Below, one piece after another: positions 1 through 11,060 of a stretch of 64,000 bases of DNA. The stretch is from Cheiracanthium punctorium (Eukaryota; Arthropoda; Arachnida; Araneae; Cheiracanthiidae): the NCBI GenBank assembly GCA_038373885.1, contig JAWZYV010006116.1, positions 1,111,111-1,175,110 of the forward strand, written 5' to 3'. Below the pieces are notes generated by a model, which was not told where the DNA came from, did no database searches, and saw only the letters and a list, made by a program, of their open reading frames with translations. A program made the position numbers and the translations under genes. Positions within the stretch are counted from its first letter, which is position 1, and each line of letters begins with the position of its first letter.

Positions 1-301
1 TGGAGATCGTTGAATTAGCAGAACTTCAAAAAATTAAAAAAATAAACTTAAGAACGTGATATATAGTAATTATTGCCTTCAGATGTGCTTTAATTACATA
101 ATTGTCTTAGAATACTATTTCGTAATGATTATAGGCAATAGTTTCGAAGCGAAGTGATATTATTATTTTTCAAATGCCAGTTACATTTGCCGTTAGGCCA
201 TTAAACTCCTAAACACTATTTATGCCATGTCTGTTATTATTTTGCCCAAAAGCTGTATTTTAAGAAATGTTAGTAAATTTAGAAGAATATGTTTGTGTGA
301 A

Positions 302-372
302 CACAATATTTATAATGATATATATAGTGTAACCATATATATATTTATATATAGTATTGATATATATACAAC
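302..372. repeat. TA-rich simple repeat
   Basis: A run of alternating TATATA with a few interruptions, low complexity. It has no coding meaning. Confidence 0.8.
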
Positions 373-860
373 AGTTTAAGAATACGGGTATGTAACACCA
401 CAAAGAAACAACACTGGCTGCAAACGGTTTAATAACAAAATAAAAGAATAACAAATGGACACTCCGGGAATTCTAACCCAACCTCACGGCGGAGCAAGCA
501 ACAGTTTAACACGGGGAGGGAACACCACAAAGAAACGGACCCTGGCTGCAATCAATCCCAAACAATAGACAGAACCTGCAGTTTGAAAACACGGATACAG
601 AATAATAATTCGAAACCTACCAGCAGACGAATTCAACGCTTAAGAATACTGTGATAGAAAAACACAAAAAAAAATTACACTACCTGCATTCAAACCCAAC
701 TAACTGAGGAAAACCTCAGTTAAAGAACACAGTTAAAGTATAATACTAGAATATGGACATTCCCCCCATTCAAAACCAACCTCCAGACGGAACAATGGTT
801 CAATAAACAGTTAAAGAATAATACTACAACATGGACACTTCCTGGATTCTAAGTAATTAT
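373..860. repeat. Degenerate tandem repeat
   Basis: The phrase ATGGACAYTCC followed by a CATTCAAAACCAACCTC-like or GGATTCTAA-like stretch and a GACGGA(A/G)CAA block recurs near 455-490, 750-800 and 832-852. The spacers contain AACAGTT(T/A)AA. A second phrase (ACACCACAAAGAAAC) occurs near 395 and 520. The units are too diverged to give a clean period. It is non-coding, AT-rich and of unknown origin. Confidence 0.45.
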
Positions 861-867
861 CATGAAT

Positions 868-1123
868 TAGCGGTGATTCTTACTGGAGATTTTAATGTTA
901 ATTTTCGCTCTCAAGAATCTCAGCCGTTAGTTCATTTTTTAAAAGAAATATATGATCTAACTATGAATACTTCTCGACTTCAATCAACAACGCGTTTCGG
1001 TACAACGATAGATGCTGTATTTTCAAGAAAATTAGCTAATTTATAGAGTAAAATTTATGTTTCACATTATAGTTACCACAATCAAAAAATTATGATGACA
1101 TTCAAGTACCTATTTCCAATGAA
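868..1123 (+). pseudogene. Endonuclease/exonuclease/phosphatase-domain fragment, probably from a Helentron-type Helitron
   Basis: A short reading frame carries the EEP-fold signature LTGDFNVNF, then TTRFGTTIDAVFSR, and after a stop at about 1045 continues as a recognisable SHYSYHNQ-like tail. In AP-endonuclease-like EEP domains the GDFN block contributes active-site Asp and Asn residues. The C-terminal EEP domain of Helentron helicases has this GDFN...T-IDAVF arrangement, and LINE endonucleases share the fold, so the assignment to Helentrons is inference. Only about 85 codons survive, with no helicase or Rep domain nearby, so it is a non-functional relic. The next best alternative is a fragment of a LINE endonuclease. 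Confidence 0.5.
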
Positions 1124-1130
1124 TAATATG

Positions 1131-1860
1131 AATATAACGTTTATATAATCTTTGTAAAGTACATGAATAATAAATATAATTAAATTATAATATGATATTT
1201 ATTTTAAGTTAAATGTTAATCATTTCAGTGATATATGACCTAAACGTAAAGAAGTTTTACTTCAACGGCGCGTAAAGATTACACATTTTTATTTATAATC
1301 ATGTGCAAAGAGTGTTAATCACTAAAAATATACAATATTAATGTTTTCGATAATTCATTGTTGCTTGATCAGTTCTTTCTACGCTCAAAAATCAAATTCA
1401 ATTTGAGTAAATTCTGTAAAATTTGCAGCAGTTTTAAATACAGAAATTCTAAAGATATAGTTATTTAAGTTTTTAACGTGAGATACCTCAAATTTTAAAT
1501 CTCAAAAGCTGTACCACATTAAAATTGCGCTGAATAATTATTATTCATTATTATTGTAATTTTTTTATATAACAATCTTTTAGGCACGTTTAAAATTACA
1601 ATATTTCTCATAGTCGTTGTGTTTGAATCGAATGATGATAAATATTTTTTGTTGAAACATACTCATTTTTCACTTATTTAGAAGGATTTTAAATTATTTT
1701 CCTTTAACAGAAAAATTATGAACTTATCACAATAGATATATCACAATAAAATAATTTTTGTAACAATTGCAGTGGAAAACAAAATGCATATTAATATTTC
1801 CTTTTTGAGATAAATACATTACTCTCAAAAATGTAATTTTAATATGCATTTTGATTTTCA
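1131..1860. other. AT-rich stretch without recognised features
   Basis: Reading frames are short and shifting. I see no repeat family, RNA gene or protein similarity here. Confidence 0.5.
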
Positions 1861-1873
1861 TTATATATATATA

Positions 1874-2074
1874 CCGTATCATCCCGAATATAACATATAT
1901 ATACCGTATCATCCCGAATATAACGCGATGTTTTTTTTCATCGATCATTTCCTGGGGAAAAAAAAAAAAAAAAAAAAAAAATCTGACTCGCGCTGTCAAT
2001 TCGAGGCCAAAATATAGGATTTTCTAATTATCTTGAAAATTCTCTGGGTCGCATTACATTCGGGCTAATACTGT
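1874..2074. mobile_element. MITE of the CCGAATATAACGCG family, copy 1
   Basis: The left end reads CCGTATCATCCCGAATATAA, and the right end read in reverse complement is ACAGTATTAGCCCGAATGTA. These are imperfect terminal inverted repeats. The first ~30 bases are duplicated in tandem (about 1865-1894 and 1895-1924), and an internal poly-A run lies at about 1959-1980. A second, cleaner copy lies at 47831-47979. The TA at the left edge suggests a Tc1/mariner-superfamily source. The element has no coding capacity. Confidence 0.65.
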
Positions 2075-2190
2075 TGATAGATAGATAGCTATTTAAAAAT
2101 TAATATGCATATAAATATTTATCCACTAGAATAAACAATTTTCAATGATTGAAACAAGTTTCCAAACAAATTATTTTTATTTACAAAAAT
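2075..2190. repeat. Direct duplicate, copy 1 (partner 2335-2450)
   Basis: GATAGATAGATAG followed by TTTAAAAATTAATATGCATA and a diverged ~80-bp tail recurs at about 2335-2450. The 22 bases before the MITE (TTTTGATTTTCATTATATAT) also precede copy 2. The pair therefore looks like a local duplication in which only copy 1 received the MITE at 1874-2074. Confidence 0.6.
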
Positions 2191-2334
2191 GCTCATGATT
2201 TTTTCCCTAAATAATACAAACAAAGAACACAAATGCGACACAAAAATTCAAAATTTCGAGATTTTTAAATAATGTTACATTTTTAAGAATAAAATAAAAC
2301 ATTATTAGTCTGTTCATTTTGATTTTCATTATAT

Positions 2335-2450
2335 ATAGATAGATAGATATATATTTAAAAATTAATATGCATATAAATACTTAACTACAAGAATGAACAA
2401 TTTTCAAAGATAGAAACAAGTTTTAAAGCAAATTATTTTATATACAAGCA
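2335..2450. repeat. Direct duplicate, copy 2
   Basis: Partner of 2075-2190. It is contiguous across the point where copy 1 carries the MITE, so it acts as a local unoccupied site. A GATA microsatellite (about 2331-2350) is included. Confidence 0.6.
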
Positions 2451-4998
2451 AGAAAGATAAATCATGCCAAACGCATAGATTATGAAACACTTTCCAACAT
2501 AACAATATTTTTGGCGATTTATTGTCCTTAAATCAGGCGATATTTTGGAGATACTGTTATAAACACTTTTATACGTATTCTACTGCGCTTGAAATAGATT
2601 AATGTCTCTCAGCTGTTATAGATCGTAATGTATTGGAGTTCTTTTGAGTGTCCCCGTAGAAGAGCTATTAATAACACAGACACTATCTTCGATGTATAAT
2701 GTTTTTGCTTTCATTGAAAAATCCAAATATCTCTAAAATACGCTTTCAAGAAGAGCTTTACGTATTGGATTTTTTTTTAAGCTCCTGCATAGGATGAAAA
2801 CATAAAAGTTAATTTTGGCTGGAGAGAAGAGTGTTTTTTATATATTTAATGTTTAATTCTGAACACTGAAAATGCAACTGTTTTGCTTATATTATTAGAA
2901 TTCCTTCAAGTAATCACATATTTCGATATTCCTTTTCTCTGTCCTTTTTCTTTCTGTGGAAATTTTATTTAGATTAAATAGAATTTTTATCTACTTTATT
3001 CTGTTCTCCCCCTTTCTCTCGAATTTCGCAGCACAAAACTTATTTTCTGTCACAAAGTTATTCGAGCCCGCTACTATCTTTATTTGTGCATTTTGAATAT
3101 AAACAATGTTTCACGATAAAATTACAAAGCGTTTTCATTTACGTTTTTATATGAAAAGACTGAAAACTCTTATATTATTTTAAACTTTTCTTAATTTAAT
3201 AAACTTAATCAATAATAATTATTAATTTAATAAATTTTCTTGAGTACTTTTAAATGTATGTTCCAGTTCTTAAAATAAGTAACACCTTTTTTTTTAATCT
3301 ATTAAATTATTCCACCATTTTATTTTCCATTTGGTTGTTCCATGTTCCATTTGAATGTCTAAATTATTTCTTAATTGATTTTGATGTTAATATTTTTCAA
3401 GATTAATTTATGCCCTTAAGAGAATTTTAAAATTAATTATGATTTAGTTTAAAGACACAGTCTCAGAAATGTTTCCTTCGGGAATGCCAGACTAATAATC
3501 CTTTGTCTTCAAATATTAGATACCTGGAAATAACATTTTTAATCTTTCATTTATTAATAGATTTAAATTTAAGATTTAGATTAATAGATATGTTTCCGTT
3601 ATATCTGTTTAAACGACATTCTTTATAATGATGCTTAGACCGAATACGTTGTGATTCTAGGCTTCCACTTAATTTTGGATGTCAACTTTTAAGCCCTTGC
3701 AAAGAGGAGCTCACTTCGCAATTTCTTCATTATATTGTATCACTTTTACCAACGTATATAAAGTAAGTAAAGTTCTCTGAGATAACAACAGTGTGACTTT
3801 TTCATAAATCTCAAACTGTTTCTGAAAAAGGACTCATACTTCACCATTGTACAAAAGTATTTCTTTTTCGAGCTGCCTGCTATAATTTAACGTTCAAAAA
3901 TATTCTTTGATTGGAAGAATATAGCATAAATTAATTATTTTTACTATAACATATTTTTATAATGAAAATCTGCTCTTATTTATAGCTACTATGCAAGATA
4001 AACTTGAGTACTTGAACCTAAAGTGAACATGTTGATTCAATTAACATACTTGTTGTTGAAGTTTGTAATAGCATATACCTTTTGTAAAATTATATACAAT
4101 TGTTTCTAAGCTCACTCAAAAACATTTCATTGCATGAATGTACATGTGCTGAAACTGTTCAAAGTAATATATTGTGGTGTTTAATGGCATTATGGTCGCA
4201 TGTTAACTATCCTTTACAGAACATTGATAGCTTTCTACTGGGGCGCGCAAAAAAACATTTTCTATGAATAGTTCTTTTAATAAATTATTCTGGTAATACT
4301 AATCCATGTAAATTAGATACGTAAATTCATGCAAGAAGGAGAGAATTTACATGCATTAGACATATAAATTCTTTCTTGCTTGCACTAATGTACAAATTTT
4401 ACTTGATAAGTTTAAATGATGAAAGCGTTGTGAGTGGAGTCTATTATAAAGTTTTATTTACAGGGCCTTATGTGTCATTATCACCCATTACGAATGAATA
4501 AACGGCAATTGTTGTTTGAAAGAAGATCATGAAAATACAAAACTAAAATAATCCATGAATATTTTTCTGAGCACAGGAAGATATTGTTCATGGATATCTT
4601 ATGAAAAATTTTTAAAAATTGAATTATTTGCAGTAAATTAAATTTTAATGAAACAGTACGAGATTCTATATTTTAATCCCCTTAACTTTTACTTAAATAG
4701 TATGCAAGTAAAAGTATGTCCAAGTGCTTCATTTCTATAGACTTCATATCCTTATATATTGGTTCGAAACATACTCATATAATTCGTTTTTTTATATATT
4801 TTAATTTAATCTCATCATTTGTTAGTCGTTTTAAACACGAAGTATTTGAGTGTCTCTCTTTTTACAGCATTCATAACTCAAATTCGTTGATTTGTTCTTC
4901 AGTTGTACGATACCTATAAAAAGGCCCATTCTAACAATGTTGTGAAGCATATGCGAATTTGATTATGCTGTATATTTATGTGATAGTTTTCAAGGAGA
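2451..4998. other. AT-rich stretch without recognised features
   Basis: No coding, RNA or transposon signal is convincing. The only structure noted is a weak inverted repeat near 4331-4382 (GCAAGAAGGAGAGAATTTA against TAAATTCTTTCTTGCTTGC). Confidence 0.5.
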
Positions 4999-5002
4999 TT
5001 AA

Positions 5003-5268
5003 CCCTCTGAGCGTCTTGGAAATGGGCAAATAATGTAAAGTTGTTTTCACTGCAAAATTTTCAAGCAGCTTTAAAATTATTTAAAAAATAAAATTTTGAT
5101 AGGAAGATTTGTAATTATTAAAAAGTTAACTCCTAAAATACCCATAAGTTTTAATATCGAAATATATTTTATGATGCCTTGGTGTTATATATAATTTAAA
5201 TTATAGATGCATTTCAGTGAAAACTGGAATGAAGTGAACGGGATTTTGCATCTCAGCCGCTTGGAGGG
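5003..5268. mobile_element. piggyBac-like MITE with TTAA duplication
   Basis: The element is flanked on both sides by TTAA (4999-5002 and 5269-5272). Its ends are CCCTCTGAGCGTCTTGG and, in reverse complement, CCCTCCAAGCGGCTGAGA, giving an inverted repeat of about 16 bp. A TTAA target and CCC ends are the hallmark of piggyBac-superfamily elements. At 266 bp with no reading frame it is non-autonomous. A lone related end (TTAACCCTCTGAG) occurs at 18276. Confidence 0.75.
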
Positions 5269-7439
5269 TTAACTAAACGCTGAATTGAAAATATCTTACT
5301 CCTTGCTACTGAGTGCCCCAAAACAAATTTTATTTTAAAAAATCGTACATTCAAAAAACTTATCCACTTTAATAAGATTTATTAAAATGAAGGACATTTT
5401 GGAAGATAATTTTAAATAGTTAAAATTATTTAGAATGTATGTGACTTTTATGGGACAATTAAGGGTAATTTTCAGTACCACTCTAAATTACCTTTCGTAC
5501 TACCAAAATAACAATTATAATATGAAATTTAACAATATTCAAATTTATGATATCCGAACTTCTCCCGCTTTATACTTTGAAAAGAGAAAAAAACAAAAGC
5601 CTTCAACTGATTATACCCTTTTCGTTCATAAACTTTTATAGTAGCTGCAGATTATTGATTTTAGTCACTGATATCAATATCATTATATAGCCAGTTTTAT
5701 ACTGTAATTAAATATATTTATCGCTCATTCTTTCTATTCTTTCATTTTTCTGGTAATTAGTTGTTGAGATTTTTCTAAATGTAAAATAACAACAAAACTT
5801 CTGAAATTTTCAGGAATGTATTAGTTTCTTGAAGTTTCTCTTGAAGACACAAGAACCGAACATTTACACAATAAGCAGATAAAAGCTTATATTATACAGG
5901 GTGTCCATAGTTAAAGTCCGACTTTCAAAAAGCCCCAAAAAAAGAACCACTGGTCAGAATAACTTAAAATTTGAACTGAATATGCTGGAAGAAGGGGGGA
6001 ACGATTTGGCATAATAAAAAAAGTTCAGAAATGTATCAATAGATGGCGCTGTAAGCGGCATACTATGCAAATTAATTAAAAGACACGCATACGCATGACA
6101 CATTGCATGTGGTATAAAAGCGTGGGGTATGTGGCGATCCCGTCATATCGTATCTGAGTAGCTTGTCATGAGTCTCTCAATGAAGGATCGCGTTCTTCTG
6201 GTGAAACTATTCTACAAGAACGACGACTGTACGCCTGCAGCTTTAAAGAAATTCCGATCATTAAAGGGAATGAAAAAAGTCTGTGGTACAATTTCTGCAA
6301 AGGGTCTAAAGATTATGATTCAGAAATTTGGAGAAACAGGTTCTTTTAAAGTGAAACCTGGCAGAGGGAGGAAATCAATTGTTTCAACATCAGCAGTGGG
6401 CGATGTGGCCACAGCATTAGAGGAAGGGACGAGTAGTGGTGTGCAAACGTGCAGTGCACGTGGTATTGCCCGAGGTTAATGCATGCCTGCGAGTACAGTG
6501 CACAAAATTATACGCAATATCTTGCTTTTCTATCCATACAAAATGACACATGATCAGGAGTTGCTTCCTGCTGACCTGCCAAGAAGAGAGGCGTTTCTTT
6601 GATCTGGAATTTCTCGCTCGCATGGAAATGGACAATGAATGGCCATGGAACATTTTGTGGACAGATGAATCCCATTTCCCCTTCCACGGGTTTGTCAACA
6701 CACAAAATTGCAGGATATGGGCAAAGGAAAAGCCATTCGTAACTGTATCAAACCGATGCATTCGCCAAAGGTAACTATGTGGTGCGGGTTCACGGCATCG
6801 TGTATGGTAGGGCCATTTTTTTCGAGGAGATTGGTCCTGCGGGTCTTGTTACCTGTACCGTGAATGGTAAACGATATGAGAGTCTTTTGCGCAGCCAGGT
6901 CATTCCAACACTTCAACAGCGTGCATGTCTGGATAGCATAATTTTATGCAAGATGGGGCTCCTCCGCGCACCGCAAAGCCAGTCATGCAACTGCTCAAGA
7001 GGCATTTCGGAAATAATCGACTTATCAGCCGTCATTGTCCAACATCCTGGCCTCCAAGATCACCAGACCTCAATCCTTGTGACTTCTGGCTGTGGGGTTA
7101 TCTTAAAAATGTTGTGTACAGTGGCTCGATTGCAAATTTAACTGAATTGAAGGCACGGATTACGCAACACACTAGCAACATCACCTCTGAGACATAGAGG
7201 TCTGCGCCGCACAAAAATTCGCGGCGGCGGCGTAACGACCTCAGAAACCCGGCGGAGGCGGCGCGCCGCGGCGTGAAAAAATTATTGAAAAAGAGCATAA
7301 TGAAAATGGGCCTATGCGTATGAACACACACACACACACATATTAACTGACGTTAAAAGATTTTTTAAGACTATGGAAACTAGTCTTGAGTATGAGTTTC
7401 TGTTGCTGTGGGGTTACGGCCAATTAGCTACATGTGGGC

Positions 7440-7625
7440 TCTAGGACGAGGTGTGGAGTGTTCTTCGTGGCGGTCTTTCTAAGGGGTCCTAAAAAGCATT
7501 TCGGAGGAAACGACGGAAAACTCCGAACGGTTAAGTCGGCGGATGCGACCTGGGTTTGAACAAGGCTCCTTCCGTCTCACATTTCAGAGCACTATGCGCT
7601 CGGCCAGTGGTTGGGCTCCAGAGTA
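7440..7625 (-). mobile_element. tRNA-derived SINE, family 1
   Basis: Read on the minus strand, the head holds an A-box-like CACTGGCCGAGCG and a B-box-like TTGTTCAAACCCA, the two internal RNA polymerase III promoter elements. A body ending in GGACCCCTTAGAAAGACC-like sequence follows. The same head and body occur at 56045-56255 and, split by the large element, at 48535-48589 plus 62331-62482. The copy is diverged. Confidence 0.65.
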
Positions 7626-9258
7626 TGAGCCTGCCGTTTCGGTGCACTTTTAAAACATTTCTACGGCAAAAGAAACAATAGATTTTATCAAACTCGCATA
7701 GGCTTATATTGCTCTTATAGCACATTCACGATACATTTAGCTGTTAGTGTACAATTGATACATTTGCTTCTAAGAGGTTTTTTAAGCAATCAAATTACGC
7801 CATTAATTAAAAAAATTTAAATGGTATCTAGTGTTATGAGTGTACTACTTACTAGTGTTAACCTTTTACAGACCGAATTCAGATCCAGCCATATTTTGAA
7901 TTCGTTTTCTGCCTATTTTGCCTTCTAATGCGTTAATTAAAGGATATTAGTCATTTAAATGGGGGGACAAACTTTTACATTGGTTTCAAAAACGGAATTA
8001 GCACAGCTGACAAAAGTTTCGTTTTTATCGGAACATTTCTCACCACCAGGGATAGAATCTTGTGATTTTTTTCGGTTGTCCATTGGGCAAATCAATGAAT
8101 TATTTTGTTTGCCTGCAAATGAAGTTTCTTGCCTATAAAATCTTCGCTACGCAATTTTTTTTAAGAACATGCGACCGTTACAATGAAAATGAGTTGACAA
8201 ACGTTTATTCATAAAATTGCCATTACAATTCGGAAATGAAAATAGAAATAAGTTCAGAATTAAAATAGGAATAGGAAACTGCATTTTCAAGCTAAGGAAT
8301 AAAAATGGGAATAATTGTTTTTTCTTGGCTCTCCTAAGGGCATCTGAATTTTTTGTGTTACCACCACCTTTTGCCTGTCATCTTTGGAATAATGCAATGA
8401 GAGAGGTTAAATGCTAGGTGATGCCACTTGCGTTGCCTACCTTTCCGGAAATGTGGTTAATTTAAATTAATAAATTTAATAACAAGAGCTCTTAATAAAT
8501 ACTGGTGTTAGAATGTAAAATTTATAAAAATTGTATTATAACACACTGTGGATAAATACCATTTATGGATGTTTCATATGTTTTCCTTCTCTAGATCGTT
8601 TTAAAAAAAATCTAAAACAACTTATTTTAAAAATAGTTTGTTTTCAATTCAAGCCCTCTCCACCTTTTTTTTTAAATGAAATATATATGCATAAAATAAT
8701 TTCTCCACTTAAAAAGGTCGAAATATTTAGTTGCCGAACTTTGTTTTTAAGTCTTTATAAATTTTAAACAAGAAAACAAAGCTACTAAATTTAGCTAAAA
8801 CTCATTATAAATTAACAGCTGATTATTTTATACTCTTACCATAAAAATATGGACATTAACAGTTCCAATATATTTTATTTTAAAAGAAATCATCATGTTA
8901 AGTTTTTCATGTGCCTTTATCATGAGTTCTAAATTTAGTAGATTTGGTTTTTCATTTTAAATGTGCTATTATATGCGTGTGTTACTATACAACATTTTTG
9001 TCAATTTTACATTCCAACATCAGTATTTGTTAAGAGTTCTTGTTTAAGAATGTATTACTTTAAATCGTTCATATTTCAGGCATCACTTCACATCTCCCTT
9101 TCAGCTCTTGCTTACCACTACTTTTTCGGTGGCAGTTGCATCTTAAATCAAGTCCATATTTTTAATTTAAAATAAAATTGTTCATAAATAGCGGTGGAAA
9201 ATGATTTGATAAAATCGGAACGGCTGGCAGCTATGATATACTGATGGGTAGCTTAAAT

Positions 9259-9782
9259 CTGTGCACTCCAACCTTTTTATCGCCACGAACCTGTCAACAT
9301 TTGATAATTTTACAGCGGCCCGCTGAGGGCGGGAGGGCGAGGGCGTTCAATGTTTCTAATTTAGACTAGTTTGAGTTAATAACTTTAATTGTATTTAAAC
9401 ATGCCTCCAAAATAAAATACAGTTACACACACACACACAAATAAGAAAGAATATAAAGTCATGCAGCATTTCAAACGGCAGAGTTGTTGTCTGGAATAGT
9501 TTTAAGGTAAGAACATTTATTCTCTATTTTATGATTGCAATTTTAATTCATGTTCTTGAAATATTTAATAAACAGCAAAAAGAAAAGAGAAATGTTTAAA
9601 GAATTACAATATTTCTTCTGTTGCAAAGGTATAAATAAACACAAACACTACAAAGTCGCAAAAACCCCAGAGATATACACTAAAGTAAATAAAATCCGAA
9701 GAATTTAATGTTCCTTGGCGGCCCGGTACTATTTGATCTGAGGACCGGGACCAGTCCGTTGCCCGGGGGTTGTGGACCAATG
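9259..9782. mobile_element. hAT MITE with 8-bp duplication
   Basis: GCTTAAAT at 9251-9258 is repeated at 9783-9790. The ends are CTGTGCACTCCAACCTTTTT and, in reverse complement, CATTGGTCCACAACCCCCGG. Both resemble the common hAT terminus CAGTGGTCCCCAACC. GC-rich subterminal DNA flanks an AT-rich core. At 524 bp and without a reading frame it is non-autonomous. It is the innermost member of a three-level nest. Confidence 0.75.
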
Positions 9783-10264
9783 GCTTAAATGATAAGTGAA
9801 ATATTAAGAATTAATGAAAGATTTATTTTTAAATTTAAATAAAAATGTGAATTAAGCTTGAAGTGGGGAGGGGGGGTCAGGATAGCTCTGTAAAAATTTT
9901 AAAAAAAATGGCTATTTTTATGATCTTTTTCCCAGTTTCCCACAAGGATAGAAATGCAACTTGCGTTTCAACAATCAAGTCAACTTTTAATTTTATCTGA
10001 TATTTTCTCTAGTCAATATTGATAACATTTAATTTTTCAAAAATTTTTTAATTTCTTGGTCTCAATTGGGAACACTGGCCAATAAAAAGGTAAGAAGTAT
10101 CCATAAAAAGTACAAGCAGTTGAAAGTTTAGGCACAACTGAGACACTCCGATCCGTCGTGGAACATGCTGTTTATCGCTTTCAGCTTGTGGCAGAGAATG
10201 ATGGAAAGCATACTGAACCTGTCTGCCGCACGTCTAGCGATAATTAACAGGCGTTTTCATCGTT

Positions 10265-10412
10265 GCTTTTTATGCGGTTTTCGGCCCAAGGAAGGTTAAA
10301 AACCGAATCATTATGTGCTTTTTATGCGGTTTTTGGCCCAAGGACAATTAAAAACCGAATCATTATGTGCTTTTATGCGGTTTTTGGCCCAAGGACAAAT
10401 AAAAACCAAGAC
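10265..10412. repeat. 52-bp tandem repeat, three copies
   Basis: Units begin GCTTTTTATGCGG at 10265 and 10317 and GCTTTTATGCGG at 10369, each followed by TTTTTGGCCCAAGGA and AAAAACC. They lie just 3' of the transposase stop, within the untranslated part of the mariner-like element. Confidence 0.85.
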
Positions 10413-11060
10413 CTAGCCGTGGTGGATGGGCTTTCAACTAACAGTGCCACAACTGTTGACTGACTTGGAACTCATTTTTCCGTTAAACGACCCAGACACA
10501 AACGCACATTGAACACTACAGTTGGTTTACTGTGCAACTCCTGCCAAACGTCGTATTTCGATTCACTTGTAGCCGCATCCACGTTCGTTATGCCTTTTCA
10601 GCGCCCTCTATTGATACATTTTGCAACTTTTTTTTATTATACCAAATCGTGTCCCCCTTCTTCTAGTATATTCAGTTCAAATTTGAAGTCATTCTGACCA
10701 GTGGTTCTTTTTTTGCGGCCTCTTGAAAGTGGGACTTTAATTATATACACCCTGTATTTTTAAATGCAGTTAATAGACTTTTTAATATTTACTTCTTAAT
10801 GAGCATAAATGAGCCAACTAATGTGTGAAAATAAAGGCTAAAACAATATCATTTGAAAACAAATTGTATTTTTGATCAAAAAGAAATACCTACCTATTTT
10901 ACACACCGTACCCTATTGAATAGCTATGAATTATATGTTTTTTGCAATTCAAAATGAAAGTAGTACTTTTATTTTCAGCTTTTATTTTGGTTTTGGTTCA
11001 TGCATCATACTTTCATTGTTAACAGAATAGAGTTCATAGGGGTTTGGGACAATACAAGGA

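Larger units (their letters stand above)
7195..10137. mobile_element. 2.9-kb insertion inside the transposase, class uncertain
   Basis: CTGAGACA (7187-7194) is repeated exactly at 10138-10145. Deleting the insert plus one copy restores the transposase reading frame, so both edges are firm. An 8-bp duplication suggests a hAT-type insertion. The left edge begins TAGAGGTCTGCGCCGC and runs into a GC-rich block (7195-7275), but the right edge (...AGTTTAGGCACAA) is not its inverted repeat. The insert may therefore be composite or have a decayed end. It contains a SINE (7440-7625), a hAT MITE (9259-9782), CA microsatellites (7324-7340 and 9424-9439), and otherwise AT-rich DNA without a plausible gene. 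Confidence 0.8.
6168..10247 (+). pseudogene. Tc1/mariner-superfamily transposase (DUF4817-like N-terminus), frameshifted and interrupted
   Basis: In life this would be a cut-and-paste transposase acting on its element's inverted repeats. The N-terminus from 6168 (MKDRVLLVKLFY...) is a helix-turn-helix of the DUF4817 type, followed by a basic PGRGRKS linker. The catalytic core is spread over frames: TDESHF near 6662, QDGAPPR near 6948 and SPDLNPCDFWLWGYLK near 7056-7103. The second and third catalytic aspartates are 42 residues apart by my count, against 34 in Mos1-type mariners. At least three frameshifts lie between 6479 and 6946. The frame stops at 7194 because of an insertion and resumes at 10146 (LRSVVEHAVYRFQ...) to a stop ending at 10247. 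It is non-functional. Confidence 0.85.
5897..10754 (+). mobile_element. Decayed mariner-like DNA transposon with ~190-bp inverted repeats, split by a later insertion
   Basis: The ends start CAGGGTGTCCATAGTTAAAG and, in reverse complement, CAGGGTGTATATAATTAAAG, each flanked by TA (5895-5896 and 10755-10756). The two arms stay clearly similar for about 190 bp (to about 6086 and from about 10566), including the shared block AAAGAACCACTGGTCAGAAT. One plus-strand transposase pseudogene lies between them. Removing the 2943-bp insertion at 7195-10137 and one copy of its 8-bp duplication leaves an element of about 1.9 kb, a normal size for this superfamily. Similar CAGGGTG ends occur at 25341 and 56889, and a related CAGGGTATCC end at 40410. 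Confidence 0.85.

Noticed and set aside
4716..4919. 67-codon frame
   Set aside because: Low-complexity, hydrophobic and AT-driven, with no motif. Expected by chance in DNA of this composition.
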